NCBI GenBank assembly: GCA_963721905.1
Contig: CAVRMF010000013.1
Span: 124,001 to 188,000, forward strand
From: Roseiarcus sp963721905
GTDB taxonomy: Bacteria; Pseudomonadota; Alphaproteobacteria; Rhizobiales; Beijerinckiaceae
Direction of reading: 5' to 3'
DNA length: 64,000 bases
Numbering within the stretch: the stretch's first letter is position 1; every line of letters begins with the position of its first letter. Position numbers and translations under genes: made by a program. The notes below the pieces were generated by a model. The model was not told the DNA's origin and searched no databases. It saw nothing but the letters and a program-made list of their open reading frames with translations. Of the stretch, positions 53,629 through 64,000 are shown piece after piece.

Positions 53629-54649
53629 GATGGCGGGGCGAACCTGGGCGGCGGGCTACGAGGCCCTTGCCTATCACGGCGGCGCGCTCGACGTCGCGCG
53701 CCGGCTCTGCCCTGAGGCTCCAGCGCCCTGGATCGATCTCTCGACCGGCGTCAATCCGCACGCCTATCCCCTGCCCGATCTTGCGGCGGACGTCTGGACG
53801 CGCCTCCCCGACAGCGATGCGCTCGCGGGCCTCGAAGCCATCGCCGCCTCACGTTACGGGGCGAAGCGCGAGGCAGTCGTCGCCGGCCCCGGCTCGCAGG
53901 CGCTGATCCAGACGCTGGCCTGGATCGCGCCGAAAGGCGCCGTCGCCGCTTTGGGCCCGACCTACCGCGGTCACGCGGAGGCTTTCGGCGCAGCGGGGAT
54001 CCGGCTTCTCGAGACGGCTTCGGTCGATACTCTGGCGGAGGTCGACGTTGCAGTCGTGGTCAATCCGAACAATCCGGACGGGCGGGTCGCGAGTCGCGTT
54101 GACCTCCTTGATTTACACGAGCGCCTCTCGCGGCGGAACGGCTGGCTCATCGTCGACGAGGCCTTCGCCGATTTCGACGGCCAGGACGAGAGCCTCGCGC
54201 CGATCCTGCCGCCGAAGGGGGCGGTCGTCCTTCGCTCGATCGGCAAGGCCTACGGACTTGCAGGACTTCGCCTCGGATTCGCCATCGCCTCGCCCGACAT
54301 CGCGGAGGCCTTGCGTGCGGCCCTGGGCCGGTGGCCGGTCAGCGGCCCGGCGATCGCAATCGGCGGCAGGGCGCTCGCCGATCCGAACTGGACGGTGGCG
54401 ATGAGCGTGCGCCTCGGCGCGGACGCGGCGCGACTCGAGGCGCTCCTCGAGACCAGCGGTTGGCGGATCGTCGGCGGGACGCGCCTCTTCCGCCTCGCGG
54501 CCAGGGCCGACGCGGAGGCAGCTTTCCGCCGCCTGCTCGCGGCCGGGATCCTGACCCGACCCTTTGCGGGGGCGCCCGATCGCCTGCGATTCGGCATTCC
54601 CGGCGAGGAGACGCACTGGGAGCGGCTTTTCGCGGTGCTTCGCGGCTGA
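53627..54649 (+). CDS. cobC: Threonine-phosphate decarboxylase CobC
   Basis: 340 residues, fold-type I PLP enzyme that makes (R)-1-amino-2-propanol phosphate for the corrin side chain. YHGGALDVARRLCPEAPAPW and IDLSTGVNPHAYPLP are the usual start; VVNPNNPDGR and LIVDEAFADF contact PLP; the Schiff-base Lys is in RSIGKAYGLAGLRLGFA. The ATG at 53627 lies on the complementary strand of the cobD ATG; a second ATG at 53630 is possible. Confidence 0.93.
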   Translation: MMAGRTWAAGYEALAYHGGALDVARRLCPEAPAPWIDLSTGVNPHAYPLPDLAADVWTRLPDSDALAGLEAIAASRYGAKREAVVAGPGSQALIQTLAWIAPKGAVAALGPTYRGHAEAFGAAGIRLLETASVDTLAEVDVAVVVNPNNPDGRVASRVDLLDLHERLSRRNGWLIVDEAFADFDGQDESLAPILPPKGAVVLRSIGKAYGLAGLRLGFAIASPDIAEALRAALGRWPVSGPAIAIGGRALADPNWTVAMSVRLGADAARLEALLETSGWRIVGGTRLFRLAARADAEAAFRRLLAAGILTRPFAGAPDRLRFGIPGEETHWERLFAVLRG

Positions 54650-54715
54650 CGCGAGCAAACGCGCGTCGTCCACAGGACGGCTTGCCTTCCCGCCCTCCTC
54701 GCGTGACAACCCGGC

Positions 54716-57700
54716 ATGGCGATTCGCGATCCGCGCGTCTTCACGATTCCTCCGGGAGCGCCGTTTCTGCCGACGCTTGCCCATGCATTGCTCGCCGGCG
54801 AATTGATTGACGGTTTTCCGGCCGCGGGCGATCCGCTAACTCTTGCCAACGCGACGATTTACGTGCCGACGCAGCGCGCCGCCGCGGCGCTGGCCGAGGC
54901 GCTGCTCGCGGCGAGCGGGGCGCGAAGCATCCTGCTACCCCGCATCGCGCCGCTCGGCGCTTTCGAGCCCGACAACGCGGGGGCGTTCTTCGAGCCGGGC
55001 GAGGAGGCGCCGCGCCCCGGGCCGCCGCCCGCGGTCGGCGATCTGACTCGCCGCCACACGCTCGCAACGCTTGTCCGCGCTTGGGGGGAGGCTCTGCGCG
55101 GCGCAATTCGCAGCGTCGACGCCGACGGCCGCCTCATGGTCGACGGCCATGAGCCCGCGCTCGTCGCCACGACGCCATCGCAAGCTTACGCACTCGCAGG
55201 CGACCTTGCGGCGCTGATCGACGACATGATCATCGTGGGCGTCGACTGGCGGAAGCTCGAAACGCTCGCGCCCGAGGAGTACGATTCCTACTGGCGCATC
55301 ACCCTCGACTTTCTCAAAATCGCGTTCACGCACTGGCCACAATGGCTGGAGGAACGGGGTCTCATCGATCGCGCCAGGCGGGTCTCGCTCATGGTCGAGT
55401 CCGAGATTGGCGCGCTCGAGGCTCACGCCCGGCGCGGACCGACAATCATCGCGGGCTCGACCGGCGCCAACCGCGCGACCGCGGCGCTTATCGCGGCAAT
55501 CGCGCGCAGCGATCAGGGCGCGGTTGTGCTTCCGGGACTCGATGGCGCTCTTGACGAGCGCGCCTGGGCGATGATCGGCGCAAGCGGCGAGGCGGGCAAG
55601 GAGCTTGCCAGCCACCCGCAGGTCCTTCTGCATCGGCTGATCGCCATCATTGGAGTCACCCGCAAGGACGTCGTCACGCTGGGCGCGCCTATAGCGCGGC
55701 TAACGGCGCGGAGCGCATTTCTCGCCGAGGCGCTCCGTCCGGCCGACTCGACCGAATGCTGGCGCGACCGAAAGGATGCGCTGTCGGGGCCGGCCGTCGC
55801 CGCCGCGCTTGAAGACGTTTCCATCATCATCGCCGACAACGAGACCGAGGAGGCGCTCGCGCTTGCAATCGCGATGCGCGAAGTCCTCGAGACGCCGGGC
55901 AAGACCGCCGCTTTGATCACCCCCGATCCCTCGATCGCGCGCCGTGTCTCGGGGGAACTCGCGCGTTGGGGCGTCGAGGTCGAGGATTCGGCGGGCCGCA
56001 CGCTCGGCCAGAGCGAGGCGGGCGCCTTGGCGCGGCTCATCCTGGAGGCGGCGAAGGACCTTGGGCCGCTTCGGGCGCAGGCGCTGATCGCCCATGCGGC
56101 GGCGCGGCTCGGCCGCACGCGCTCGGACTTCGACGCGGCGGCGCGGGCGCTCGAACTCGGCGTCTTCCGCGCCGCTCCGATCTCCTCGCTCGATGACCTC
56201 GGTCAGGCGTTCGGCGCGGCGCGAGCGGTAGCTCAAGACGGTCACGCGCATCCGACGATCCGGGCGATCGGCGAAGCGGAGCGCGCGGCCGCCGAGCGGC
56301 TGGCGCGCGATCTCGTCTCAGTTCTCGGGCCGTTGCGCGCGATGCACTTGTCGGCGCCGTTGCGCGAATGGCTCATTGTGCATCGCCGCGCGCTCGAGGC
56401 GGTCCTCGCCGGTCCCGAAGGCGAACGGTCCGTGCCCGATGGCCTTGAATTGCTTTACGAGCTTCTCGTCGAATGGGCCGAGGCGGCAAGCGGCGGTTTT
56501 GCCTGCACGCTTAGCGACTATGCGGCGTTGTTCGACGCAGCGCTTGCCGGCGTGCGCGCGCCCCCCGGGCGGGGCGGGCATCCGCGTCTCAAGATTCTCG
56601 GTCTGCTCGAAGCGCGCCTCTTGAGCTTCGACCGTGTGTTGCTGGCGGGGCTGGACGAAAAGGTCTGGCCGCCCGCGGTGGAAACGGACGCCTTTCTCAA
56701 CCGGCCGATGCGCGCCGAGCTTGGGCTCTCGGCGCCTGAACGGCGCATCGGGCAGACGGCGCATGACTTTGTCGCCGCGCTCGGGGCGCGCGAGGCGGTC
56801 ATCAGCCGCGCGAAAAAGCGCGCCGGCGAGCCGACGGTCGCCTCGCGCTTTCTCCTGCGTATGGGCGCCGCGGCGGGCGCAGCAGCGATCACGTCGGCCG
56901 AGCGGCGCGGCGAGACCTATATCGCCTACGCGCGCGCGATTGATGAGCCTAAAGTCGTCGCGCCCGTCAAGCGGCCGGAGCCGCGTCCCCCGATCGAACT
57001 GCGCCCGCGCTCGCTCAGCGTCACCCGCATCGAGACGCTGCGGCGCGACCCCTATGCGATCTACGCCGAGCGCATCCTGAGGCTGCAGCCTCTGGATCCG
57101 ATCGAGCGTGAACTCGGGCCGCGTGAAGCCGGCGAGGCCTGGCACGGCGCGCTTCAGGACTTCGCCGAGCGCTACCCTTCCGGGGCGCTGCCGCCGCAGG
57201 CGCGCGCAGACCTTGTCCGCTTTGCCCGCGCGCGCTTTGCCTTGCTGCTCGCCGACCCTGCTTTTGAAGGCATGAACTGGCCCAACATCGAAAAAGCGAT
57301 CGACTTCGTTCTCGACTTCGAGCGCAGAAGCCGCGGCGAGATCGTGCGCATCCTGGTCGAACGTCCGGGCAAGATCGTCCTCCCGCTGCGCGTCGGAGCT
57401 GAGTTCACCCTCACGGCGCGCGCCGACCGGATCGACATGCTGCGCTCGGGCGGCGCGACGTTGATCGACTACAAGAGCGGATCGCCCCCGGGCGCCAAGG
57501 AAGTCAAGATCGGCCTTGCTCCCCAATTGACGCTTGAAGCCGCGATCCTGACGCGCGGCGGCTTCGAGGGTCTGGACGCCGTCAGGCCGGAGCGCGCGCT
57601 CTACCTCAAACTCGGCGGCCCAAACGGCGGAAAGGAAAACCCTGCGGGGGGCGAGGACGCCGATATCTGCCACCTTGCGGAACAGCATCTCGCCGGGCTC

Positions 57701-57862
57701 GAGGCGCTCCTCGACCAGTTCGCCTGCGTAACGACCCCCTACCTCTCGCGCCCGCTGCCCAAATTCGCCAACCGGTATTCGGACTACAACCATCTCGCAC
57801 GAGTCAAGGAATGGTCGCTGACGGGCGGCGCCGTAAACGGCGACGCGGGAGACGCGTCATGA
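54716..57862 (+). CDS. addB: Double-strand break repair protein AddB
   Basis: 1048 residues. Partner of AddA in the alphaproteobacterial RecBCD-like helicase-nuclease. The N-terminal part is a degenerate helicase-like domain (FTIPPGAPFLPTLAHALLAG, VPTQRAAAALAEALL). The C-terminal PD-(D/E)xK nuclease includes LSVTRIETLRRDPYAIYAER, LGPREAGEAWHGALQDFAER, LTARADRIDMLRSGG and TLIDYKSGSPPGAKEV, holding the Asp and the D-Y-K catalytic residues. The stop overlaps the addA start (ATGA), so the subunits are made together. Confidence 0.93.
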   Translation: MAIRDPRVFTIPPGAPFLPTLAHALLAGELIDGFPAAGDPLTLANATIYVPTQRAAAALAEALLAASGARSILLPRIAPLGAFEPDNAGAFFEPGEEAPRPGPPPAVGDLTRRHTLATLVRAWGEALRGAIRSVDADGRLMVDGHEPALVATTPSQAYALAGDLAALIDDMIIVGVDWRKLETLAPEEYDSYWRITLDFLKIAFTHWPQWLEERGLIDRARRVSLMVESEIGALEAHARRGPTIIAGSTGANRATAALIAAIARSDQGAVVLPGLDGALDERAWAMIGASGEAGKELASHPQVLLHRLIAIIGVTRKDVVTLGAPIARLTARSAFLAEALRPADSTECWRDRKDALSGPAVAAALEDVSIIIADNETEEALALAIAMREVLETPGKTAALITPDPSIARRVSGELARWGVEVEDSAGRTLGQSEAGALARLILEAAKDLGPLRAQALIAHAAARLGRTRSDFDAAARALELGVFRAAPISSLDDLGQAFGAARAVAQDGHAHPTIRAIGEAERAAAERLARDLVSVLGPLRAMHLSAPLREWLIVHRRALEAVLAGPEGERSVPDGLELLYELLVEWAEAASGGFACTLSDYAALFDAALAGVRAPPGRGGHPRLKILGLLEARLLSFDRVLLAGLDEKVWPPAVETDAFLNRPMRAELGLSAPERRIGQTAHDFVAALGAREAVISRAKKRAGEPTVASRFLLRMGAAAGAAAITSAERRGETYIAYARAIDEPKVVAPVKRPEPRPPIELRPRSLSVTRIETLRRDPYAIYAERILRLQPLDPIERELGPREAGEAWHGALQDFAERYPSGALPPQARADLVRFARARFALLLADPAFEGMNWPNIEKAIDFVLDFERRSRGEIVRILVERPGKIVLPLRVGAEFTLTARADRIDMLRSGGATLIDYKSGSPPGAKEVKIGLAPQLTLEAAILTRGGFEGLDAVRPERALYLKLGGPNGGKENPAGGEDADICHLAEQHLAGLEALLDQFACVTTPYLSRPLPKFANRYSDYNHLARVKEWSLTGGAVNGDAGDAS

Positions 57863-60800
57863 GCCGCCGTCTCGTCATTCCCGACGCGCTCCGTCGCATG
57901 CAGGCGAAGGCGTCGAATCCAGAGGCGTCCGCCTGGGTGTCGGCAAATGCGGGCAGTGGCAAGACGCATGTCCTGACCCAGCGGGTGCTGCGTCTCCTGC
58001 TCACCGGCACGCCGCCCGGACAGATTCTCGGCCTGACCTTCACCAAGGCGGCCGCGGCCAACATGGCGACGCGCATCTTCAACACGCTCGCGCAATGGGC
58101 GAGCCTCGGCGACGAGGCGCTCGCCGCCGCGATCGTCGAGACCGGCGCCGTGAAACCGGGACCGCAGGATCTCATATTTGCCCGACAATTGTTCGCACGC
58201 ACGATCGAGACGCCTGGGGGCTTGAGGATCCAGACCCTTCACGCGTTCTGCGAACGGCTTCTGCGGCTCTTCCCTTTCGAGGCGAATGTCCCTGCGCATT
58301 TCAGAGTGATCGACGGGCGCGAGGCCGGTGCGCACATGAAAGAGGCGCGAGACGAGGGGATTGCGTCCGCCAGAAACTCGTCTGTCTGGAAAGCGCTGGA
58401 ACGCGTGTCCCGCGACGCCGGCGCCTTCAGATTCGACGATTTGCTGCAGGAGACACTGGGCTTCACCGAAACTTTTGTAGCCTTCGACGACGCCCGGGCC
58501 TTCGCGGCGGCGTTGCGAGGCCGGCTTGGCCTCGCAAACGGGGAGACGACCGCCAGCGTCGAAGCCGAGATGCTCGGCGACAACATAGGCCGGAGGCATC
58601 GCCAAGCCTGGGCGCAGGCGCTCGAGATCGGCTCGGTCAACGATCTGAAGCTCGGCGCGAAACTTCGCGCGGCCGACAACGCGAGCACGATTGAGGACCG
58701 GGTCGTGGCGCTGCTCGACGCCTTCTTCATTGAGGAGGGCGAGGGTGAGCCGCGCCGAAAGGGCGGGCACATAACCACAAGAGCCGTCCGCAAAGAGATT
58801 CCCCACCTCGAGGCCGACCTTCGTCGCGAACAAGACCGATTGATTGTACTGCGTGACCGCCGGCTCGCCGCGCTGACCATCGAGCGGAGCGAGGCCTTGT
58901 TCGCCGTCGGGAGGGCCGTCCTCACGGCATTCGCCAATGCCAAGGCTGGCCGCGGAGAGCTCGACTTCGCCGACCAGATCGCAGGCGCGCTCAGGCTGGT
59001 GACACGCTCAAGCGCTGCCTGGGTGCTGCGCAAACTCGACGCGAGGCTCGATCATCTGCTGATCGACGAGGCGCAGGACACCTCGCCCGAACAATGGCGC
59101 ATCCTTGCCGCTTTGAGTGAAGAGCTTTTCGCCGGACAAGGCTCCAGGACTAGCCGGCGGACCATTTTCGCCGTCGGCGACGAGAAGCAGTCGATCTTTT
59201 CCTTTCAAGGCGCCGCGCCGGAGTTGTTCGCCGAGATGCGGCGCTTCTTCGAGCGGCGCCATCGGGAAGCCGAACTGCGCTTCGAGAGCGTGCCGCTCAA
59301 CTTCTCTTTCCGTTCGGCGCCTGCGATCCTCGAGGCGGTGGACAAGACTTTCGCGTCGGAGGACGCCTGGCGCGGGGTCGGCGCCGCCGGCGATCCGCCC
59401 CCTCAACATGAGGCCGTCCGCGGCGCGATGAAAGGCGTGGTCGAGCTCTGGCCGACGATCAAACCGACGCCTACCGCCGAGCCGGACGACTGGCGTATGC
59501 CGCTCGACGAGTTGTCGCGCGACGATCCGCCGGCGACGCTCGCACGCCGAATCGCGGAAACAATCGGGAAATGGCTTTCGCCGGAGTTCGCGCGAGCGCA
59601 TCGTCGGCCACGACGGCGCGCCGCGACGCATTCGTCCGGGCGACGTGATGATCCTGGTTCGCAGCCGCAACGCCTTTTTCGATGCGATGATCCGCGCGCT
59701 GAAGGACCGGAAAGTGAAAGTAGCCGGCGCCGACCGGCTGATGCTGCGCGATCACATAGCGGTGATGGACCTCGTCGCCGTTGGCCGGGCGGCGCTGGCG
59801 CCGGACGACGATCTCACCCTCGCCTGCGTCCTCAAGTCGCCGCTTGTCGGGCTCAAGGAGGATGACCTCTTTGAGCTCGCAGCGAACCGTAGCGGATCGC
59901 TTGCCAGGGCGCTCGCGGCCTCTGCGGACGAGTGCGCCCGCGACGCGGCGCGGAGGCTCACCATCTGGCGCTCACGCGCCCGGACCCTCTCGCCCTACGC
60001 CTTTTATGCGCGGCTTCTGGGCGAGGACGGCGGCCGGAAGGCGCTCCTGCGTCGGCTCGGTCCGGACGCGGCCGACCCGATCGACGAATTTCTGGCGCTG
60101 GCGCTCACGCACGAGCAGCGCGAGGCGCCCTCGCTGCACGTCTTCCTCGCCGAAGTCGAAGCTGCCGACACCGCGATCAAGCGCGACATGGAGAGCGAAG
60201 GCGAGGACGTGCGGGTTCTGACCGTCCATGCGAGCAAAGGGCTCGAGGCGCCGATCGTCTTTCTGCCGGACACCTGCGGCGCCCCCGATGGGCGGCACGA
60301 CCCCAAACTCCAGCGCCTCGCCGAGGCCCGGCCGAACGGCCCGCCTCTTTTCGCCTGGAGCCGAAAAAAGAACGAAGACTGCGAAGCGCTCGCGGCCGCG
60401 CGTACCGAGCGACGCCTGGCCGAGGCGGGCGAACATCGGCGCCTGCTCTATGTCGCGATGACGCGCGCGGCGCAGCGCCTCGTGGTCGCTGGCTACGAGA
60501 CATCGACAGGACGCTCCGAGGGTTGCTGGTATGATCTTGTCGAATCCGGTCTTCGGGAATCAATGACGGATTCCCCCGCGCCGTGGAGCGGCGGAGAGAG
60601 GATCCGGCGGTTCGGCGAGGGGCTTTTCGCCGAGGACCGCGGCGAAACGTCGTTGCCCCTGGCCTCGGCGCTCCTCCCCGGCTGGCTCTCGGCCAAGGCG
60701 GCCGTGGAAGCGCCAGCCGCGCCTCTGAGGCCCTCGCGATTGGGCCGCACGCGCGAAAGCGAGCGCGTCAACGAAGGACGGCTTGCGCACGCCCTGCTGC

Positions 60801-61273
60801 AAATGCTGCCCGATATCGCCTCGGAGCAGCGCCCGGCCGCCGCCAAAGCTTATCTCGCCGCGCACGGCGGGGCGCTCGGCGTAGCGGCGCGCGAGGCGCT
60901 CGCGGCCCAGGTCCTCGGCGTGATCGAGGGGCCGGAACTTGCCCCGCTGTTCGGCCCCGGCTCCCGCGGCGAAGTGTCGTTGGCGGGCGTGTTGCGACGG
61001 TCCGGCCGCGCGGATGCGCCCTATAGCGGGCGCCTCGACCGGCTGCTCGTGACGGAGACCACGGCATTGATCGTCGACTTCAAACTGGGCGCTGCGCCGT
61101 CTCTCCCGTCGCCCGCCCATATCGCCCAACTCGTCGTTTATCGCGCGGCGTTGCAGCCGATCTATCCGACGCTGCCCGTGCGCGCCGCGCTCGTCTATCT
61201 CGACGGCCCGACGCTTCGGCTGATTGAGGCCTCGGAGCTCGACGCAGCGCTTGACGCAGTTGACGCCGCCTGA
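57859..61273 (+). CDS. addA: Helicase-nuclease AddA, one frameshift
   Basis: About 1138 residues once joined. UvrD-type helicase: motif I WVSANAGSGKTHVLTQRVLR, Ia TFTKAAAANMATRI, II LLIDEAQDTSPEQWRIL, III FAVGDEKQSIFSFQGA. The frame breaks near 59592 after KWLSPEFA and resumes as RERIVGHDGAPRRIRPGDVM. Then motif V VRVLTVHASKGLEAPIVFLP and VI RRLLYVAMTRAAQRLVVAGY. The C-terminal nuclease is SGRLDRLLVTETTALIVDFK. A single indel in a core repair gene suggests a sequencing error. Confidence 0.92.
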
Positions 61274-61419
61274 AAAGAACGTATGGCGAATTGCGTTCCT
61301 GGCGCCGCAGTCGAGCGGCGACTCGGGCGCCTTGATGACGTCGCATTTCATCGGCAGGGTCCGGCCGTGATGGGAAGCCAAACAGTCTGGGCGGGCGCCC
61401 AAATTGTGAGAGTGATATT

Positions 61420-62718
61420 TTGAAACGCTCGTGGCGAAGTCGGCCACGGTGCCTGCTCGCATGTGCGGCAGTCGTGCTTGCCACCGGAATTGTCTTTTGT
61501 AGTCAGTGGGATGTGGCGGCGGAATCGCTGAGGGCGCCGGCAGGCATGGTGCCTTATGCCCATCCGGTGGTGCGGAATGGCAAGCGTCTGCTGTGGCATG
61601 GCGTCTGGCGCGGCAGGACTGGCCATGAAATGGCCCGGCTCGCGCCCGCGAAAATCGCAATTGCCCCAAAGCAGGAACCTCAATCTTCTGCGCCGGCCGC
61701 CAAGCCGGCGCCGCAATCGCAAATTCTGAAGCCCTTTTCGATTGTTGCGGACCCCGACGACTTGACCGCAAGCCAGATGGCGCGAGACTTCGCGGCGGTG
61801 CTGAGCGACAAGGGCGCTCCCGGCCGCGCCATCGTAGGCTCCACGTCGCCCAACGGCCTCGCCAAGGTGGCGCGGATGGACATGGCGGATTTCGCCATCG
61901 TGACGCTCAACTCCCTGCTCGCTGGCGCCAAACTCGATCCGGACTGGCCGAAGCGGTCACCGCTGGTCGTGCGTCTTGCTCCGGAGACCCTCGAGGTAAT
62001 CGCGCCCCGCGACGTCAAGTCGATCGGGGATCTTCAGGGCAAGACGGTGAGCGTCGGCGACCCGGACAGCGCCACCGCGACAAGCGCCAGGCTTCTCTTT
62101 TCGCGGTTGGGGATTTCGGTCAATCCGCTCTACGAACCGCTGATGGACTCGCTCGAAGCGCTTTCGTCCGGGAAGCGAGGCGCCGTCGTGGTGCTCGGCG
62201 GCAAGGACGCGCGCGCGCTCAGCGACTTCGGCGGCGACGGTGGATATCATCTCGTTCCCATTCCTTGGTCGGCCGGCCTCGAGTTGATCTACGCGCCGGC
62301 CCGGGTCGCATCGGCAAATCGTCCCAACCTCGTCGCCGCCAACGACACTGTCGAAACCGTCGCAGAACCTTTGGCGCTCATCGCGCTCGACGCCGCCGCC
62401 GGTTCGCAGCGCGCCGATGCGGTCGGTCGGGTTGCGCGCGTGTTCTTCGAAAACTATGATGACTTCCTGAGCGATGACCGAGCCGCGCAGTGGCGTGACG
62501 TCAATCTCGCGGCCGATCCGTCCGTGCCGGATTTGACTTGGCCTCGACTTCAAGGGGCGCAGGGATGGATCGACGAACACAAGACGACCGCCGACGCCTC
62601 CCTCGACGCATTTCGCGCGTCGGCGAAATCGGCGGCTGACGCCAGCGGTGGACCAAAAGCCGAGGATTCGGATCGGCTATATGAGGACCTCACGCGCTGG
62701 CGGAGCCTGATGCAGTAG
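61420..62718 (+). CDS. Periplasmic solute-binding-like protein (TAXI-type fold suspected)
   Basis: 432 residues from a TTG at 61420. The N-terminus has a signal anchor (RCLLACAAVVLATGIVFC), then a Pro/Ala-rich linker to about residue 100. The folded part, ADFAIVTLNSLLAG, VIAPRDVKSIGDLQGKTVSV, GDPDSATATSARLLFSRLGI and ALSSGKRGAVVVLGGKDARA, looks like a family-TAXI or phosphonate-type binding protein. No transporter genes follow, so it may act as an envelope sensor. The C-terminal about 60 residues are helical and polar. The next gene begins 13 bp downstream. Confidence 0.65.
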   Translation: MKRSWRSRPRCLLACAAVVLATGIVFCSQWDVAAESLRAPAGMVPYAHPVVRNGKRLLWHGVWRGRTGHEMARLAPAKIAIAPKQEPQSSAPAAKPAPQSQILKPFSIVADPDDLTASQMARDFAAVLSDKGAPGRAIVGSTSPNGLAKVARMDMADFAIVTLNSLLAGAKLDPDWPKRSPLVVRLAPETLEVIAPRDVKSIGDLQGKTVSVGDPDSATATSARLLFSRLGISVNPLYEPLMDSLEALSSGKRGAVVVLGGKDARALSDFGGDGGYHLVPIPWSAGLELIYAPARVASANRPNLVAANDTVETVAEPLALIALDAAAGSQRADAVGRVARVFFENYDDFLSDDRAAQWRDVNLAADPSVPDLTWPRLQGAQGWIDEHKTTADASLDAFRASAKSAADASGGPKAEDSDRLYEDLTRWRSLMQ

Positions 62719-62731
62719 AGGAGGACGAGCG

Positions 62732-63280
62732 CTGCCAATCCAATGGAAAGTTCTCGCCGGCCTCTTCGCGGGCCTCTGCGCGGGAGTTCTTGTCGTTGCA
62801 TTCTTCCCGCGCATTCAACCGTCGGCCACGACGGAGAAGGCCGCTGTGGAACAGCCGGTTTTCGTGCCCCAGCCCGCTGCTCCGACACAAAGGACCTCGG
62901 CGGTCGCGGCGCACCCGATCGCCAAGGACGTGATCAACAAGCTGGCCACGGCGCTTCGCGGACCGACGACGGAAGCGACGCCGATCGCATCGCTTTCAAT
63001 TCCGATCGACGACGCCCGGCGCCTATGCGCGGAAGGGCTGGTCGCCTTCGCCAAGGGCGACATCGCGACCGCCCGCGCTTTCCTGCAGCGAGCCGCCGAA
63101 GATGGCGACGCCCGCGCGCTGATGGCGCTCGGCGACACCTACGATCCAACGACCTTAACGCACCTCGGCGCGGTGGGGGTCAAGGGCGACGAAGGCACCG
63201 CGCGAAGCTACTATTCGCGCGCCCTTGCTGCGGGCGTCGGCGGGGCGCGCGAGCGAATCGCCGCGTTGGCGTCGAAGTAG
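62732..63280 (+). CDS. Sel1/TPR-like envelope protein, probable CTG start
   Basis: 182 residues if it starts at the CTG at 62732, which is 7 bases after a perfect GAGGAGG site (62718-62724). The frame then begins PIQWKVLAGLFAGLCAGVLV, a membrane anchor otherwise lost if the GTG at 62846 is used. After a Thr/Ala-rich linker, residues about 100-175 form Sel1-type helical repeats (EGLVAFAKGDIATARAFLQR, AAEDGDARALMALGDTYDP, GTARSYYSRALAAG). Co-transcription with the upstream binding-like protein is likely. Function is unknown. Confidence 0.65.
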   Translation: MPIQWKVLAGLFAGLCAGVLVVAFFPRIQPSATTEKAAVEQPVFVPQPAAPTQRTSAVAAHPIAKDVINKLATALRGPTTEATPIASLSIPIDDARRLCAEGLVAFAKGDIATARAFLQRAAEDGDARALMALGDTYDPTTLTHLGAVGVKGDEGTARSYYSRALAAGVGGARERIAALASK

Positions 63281-63384
63281 CCAAGTCGAGCGGCCTGCGC
63301 GGTTTCCGGCGACGAGAGCGGGGTGGGTCAACCGTAAGGCGCCTCTCTCAGTAGAGAGCAGAGTCGCCTGCTCTGAGCGGGGCC

Positions 63385-64000
<616 letters not shown>

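Noticed and set aside
56318..57793. 491-codon minus-strand open frame opposite addB
   Set aside because: Antisense shadow of AddB; no recognisable domain or ribosome site.

Overview
The window is high-GC, densely packed bacterial DNA. Gene content points to an alphaproteobacterium of the Hyphomicrobiales (Rhizobiales): the oxygen-dependent cobalamin pathway (CobG, CobN, CobE, CobW), AddAB of the alphaproteobacterial type, intracellular PHB depolymerase, ATP-dependent PEP carboxykinase, and HdeA-like and COG4280 proteins typical of that order. A methylotroph or methanotroph relative (Beijerinckiaceae/Methylocystaceae) is a reasonable guess, but no methane or methanol oxidation gene is present, so genus is inference only.

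Layout. 1-20.9 kb is an accessory island. It holds a frameshifted restriction-modification gene with a divergent ribbon-helix-helix regulator that has duplicated operators; two inverted IS110-family copies around a 207-bp mini-element; a peroxidase locus (DyP-type peroxidase, Hint-domain protein, unknown proteins, outer-membrane barrel, beta-carbonic anhydrase); and an insertion-sequence nest in which an IS21 element sits inside an IS30 element, which sits inside a third IS110 copy, followed by IS1182 and gene fragments. 20.9-38.7 kb is mostly chromosomal: class III adenylate cyclase with TPRs, RsmB, SDHAF4-like protein, two L,D-transpeptidases, PhaZ, monothiol glutaredoxin, MoaA, an amino-sugar locus (murQ, ABC importer, GntR regulator, SIS deaminase) and two HdeA-like proteins.

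38.9-54.6 kb is a nearly complete late aerobic cobalamin cluster. A cobalamin riboswitch on the minus strand (about 50.35-50.51 kb) precedes a short ORF, a DUF1636 protein, cobW, cobN, cobG, cobH, cobI, cobJ, cobL, cobE and cobM. cobK lies antisense inside this operon. cobO-cobQ and cobC are on the plus strand and cobD on the minus strand. cobF, cobA, cobB, cobS/T, cobP/U/V are not in the window. 54.7-61.3 kb is addBA (recombinational repair), then two envelope proteins and the 3' part of pckA, which runs off the right edge.

Many genes that should be intact (cobN, cobL, cobK, cobI, addA, an ABC permease, the RM gene, several locus genes) carry single-base frameshifts. At least three sit in runs of C or G, so residual indel errors in the assembly are a more likely general cause than gene decay. 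The most interesting biology is the IS110 family: the three copies share a long 3' non-coding region with conserved blocks and variable segments that could encode a bridge (guide) RNA, and all three abut the same GTTGAAAAACTC sequence.
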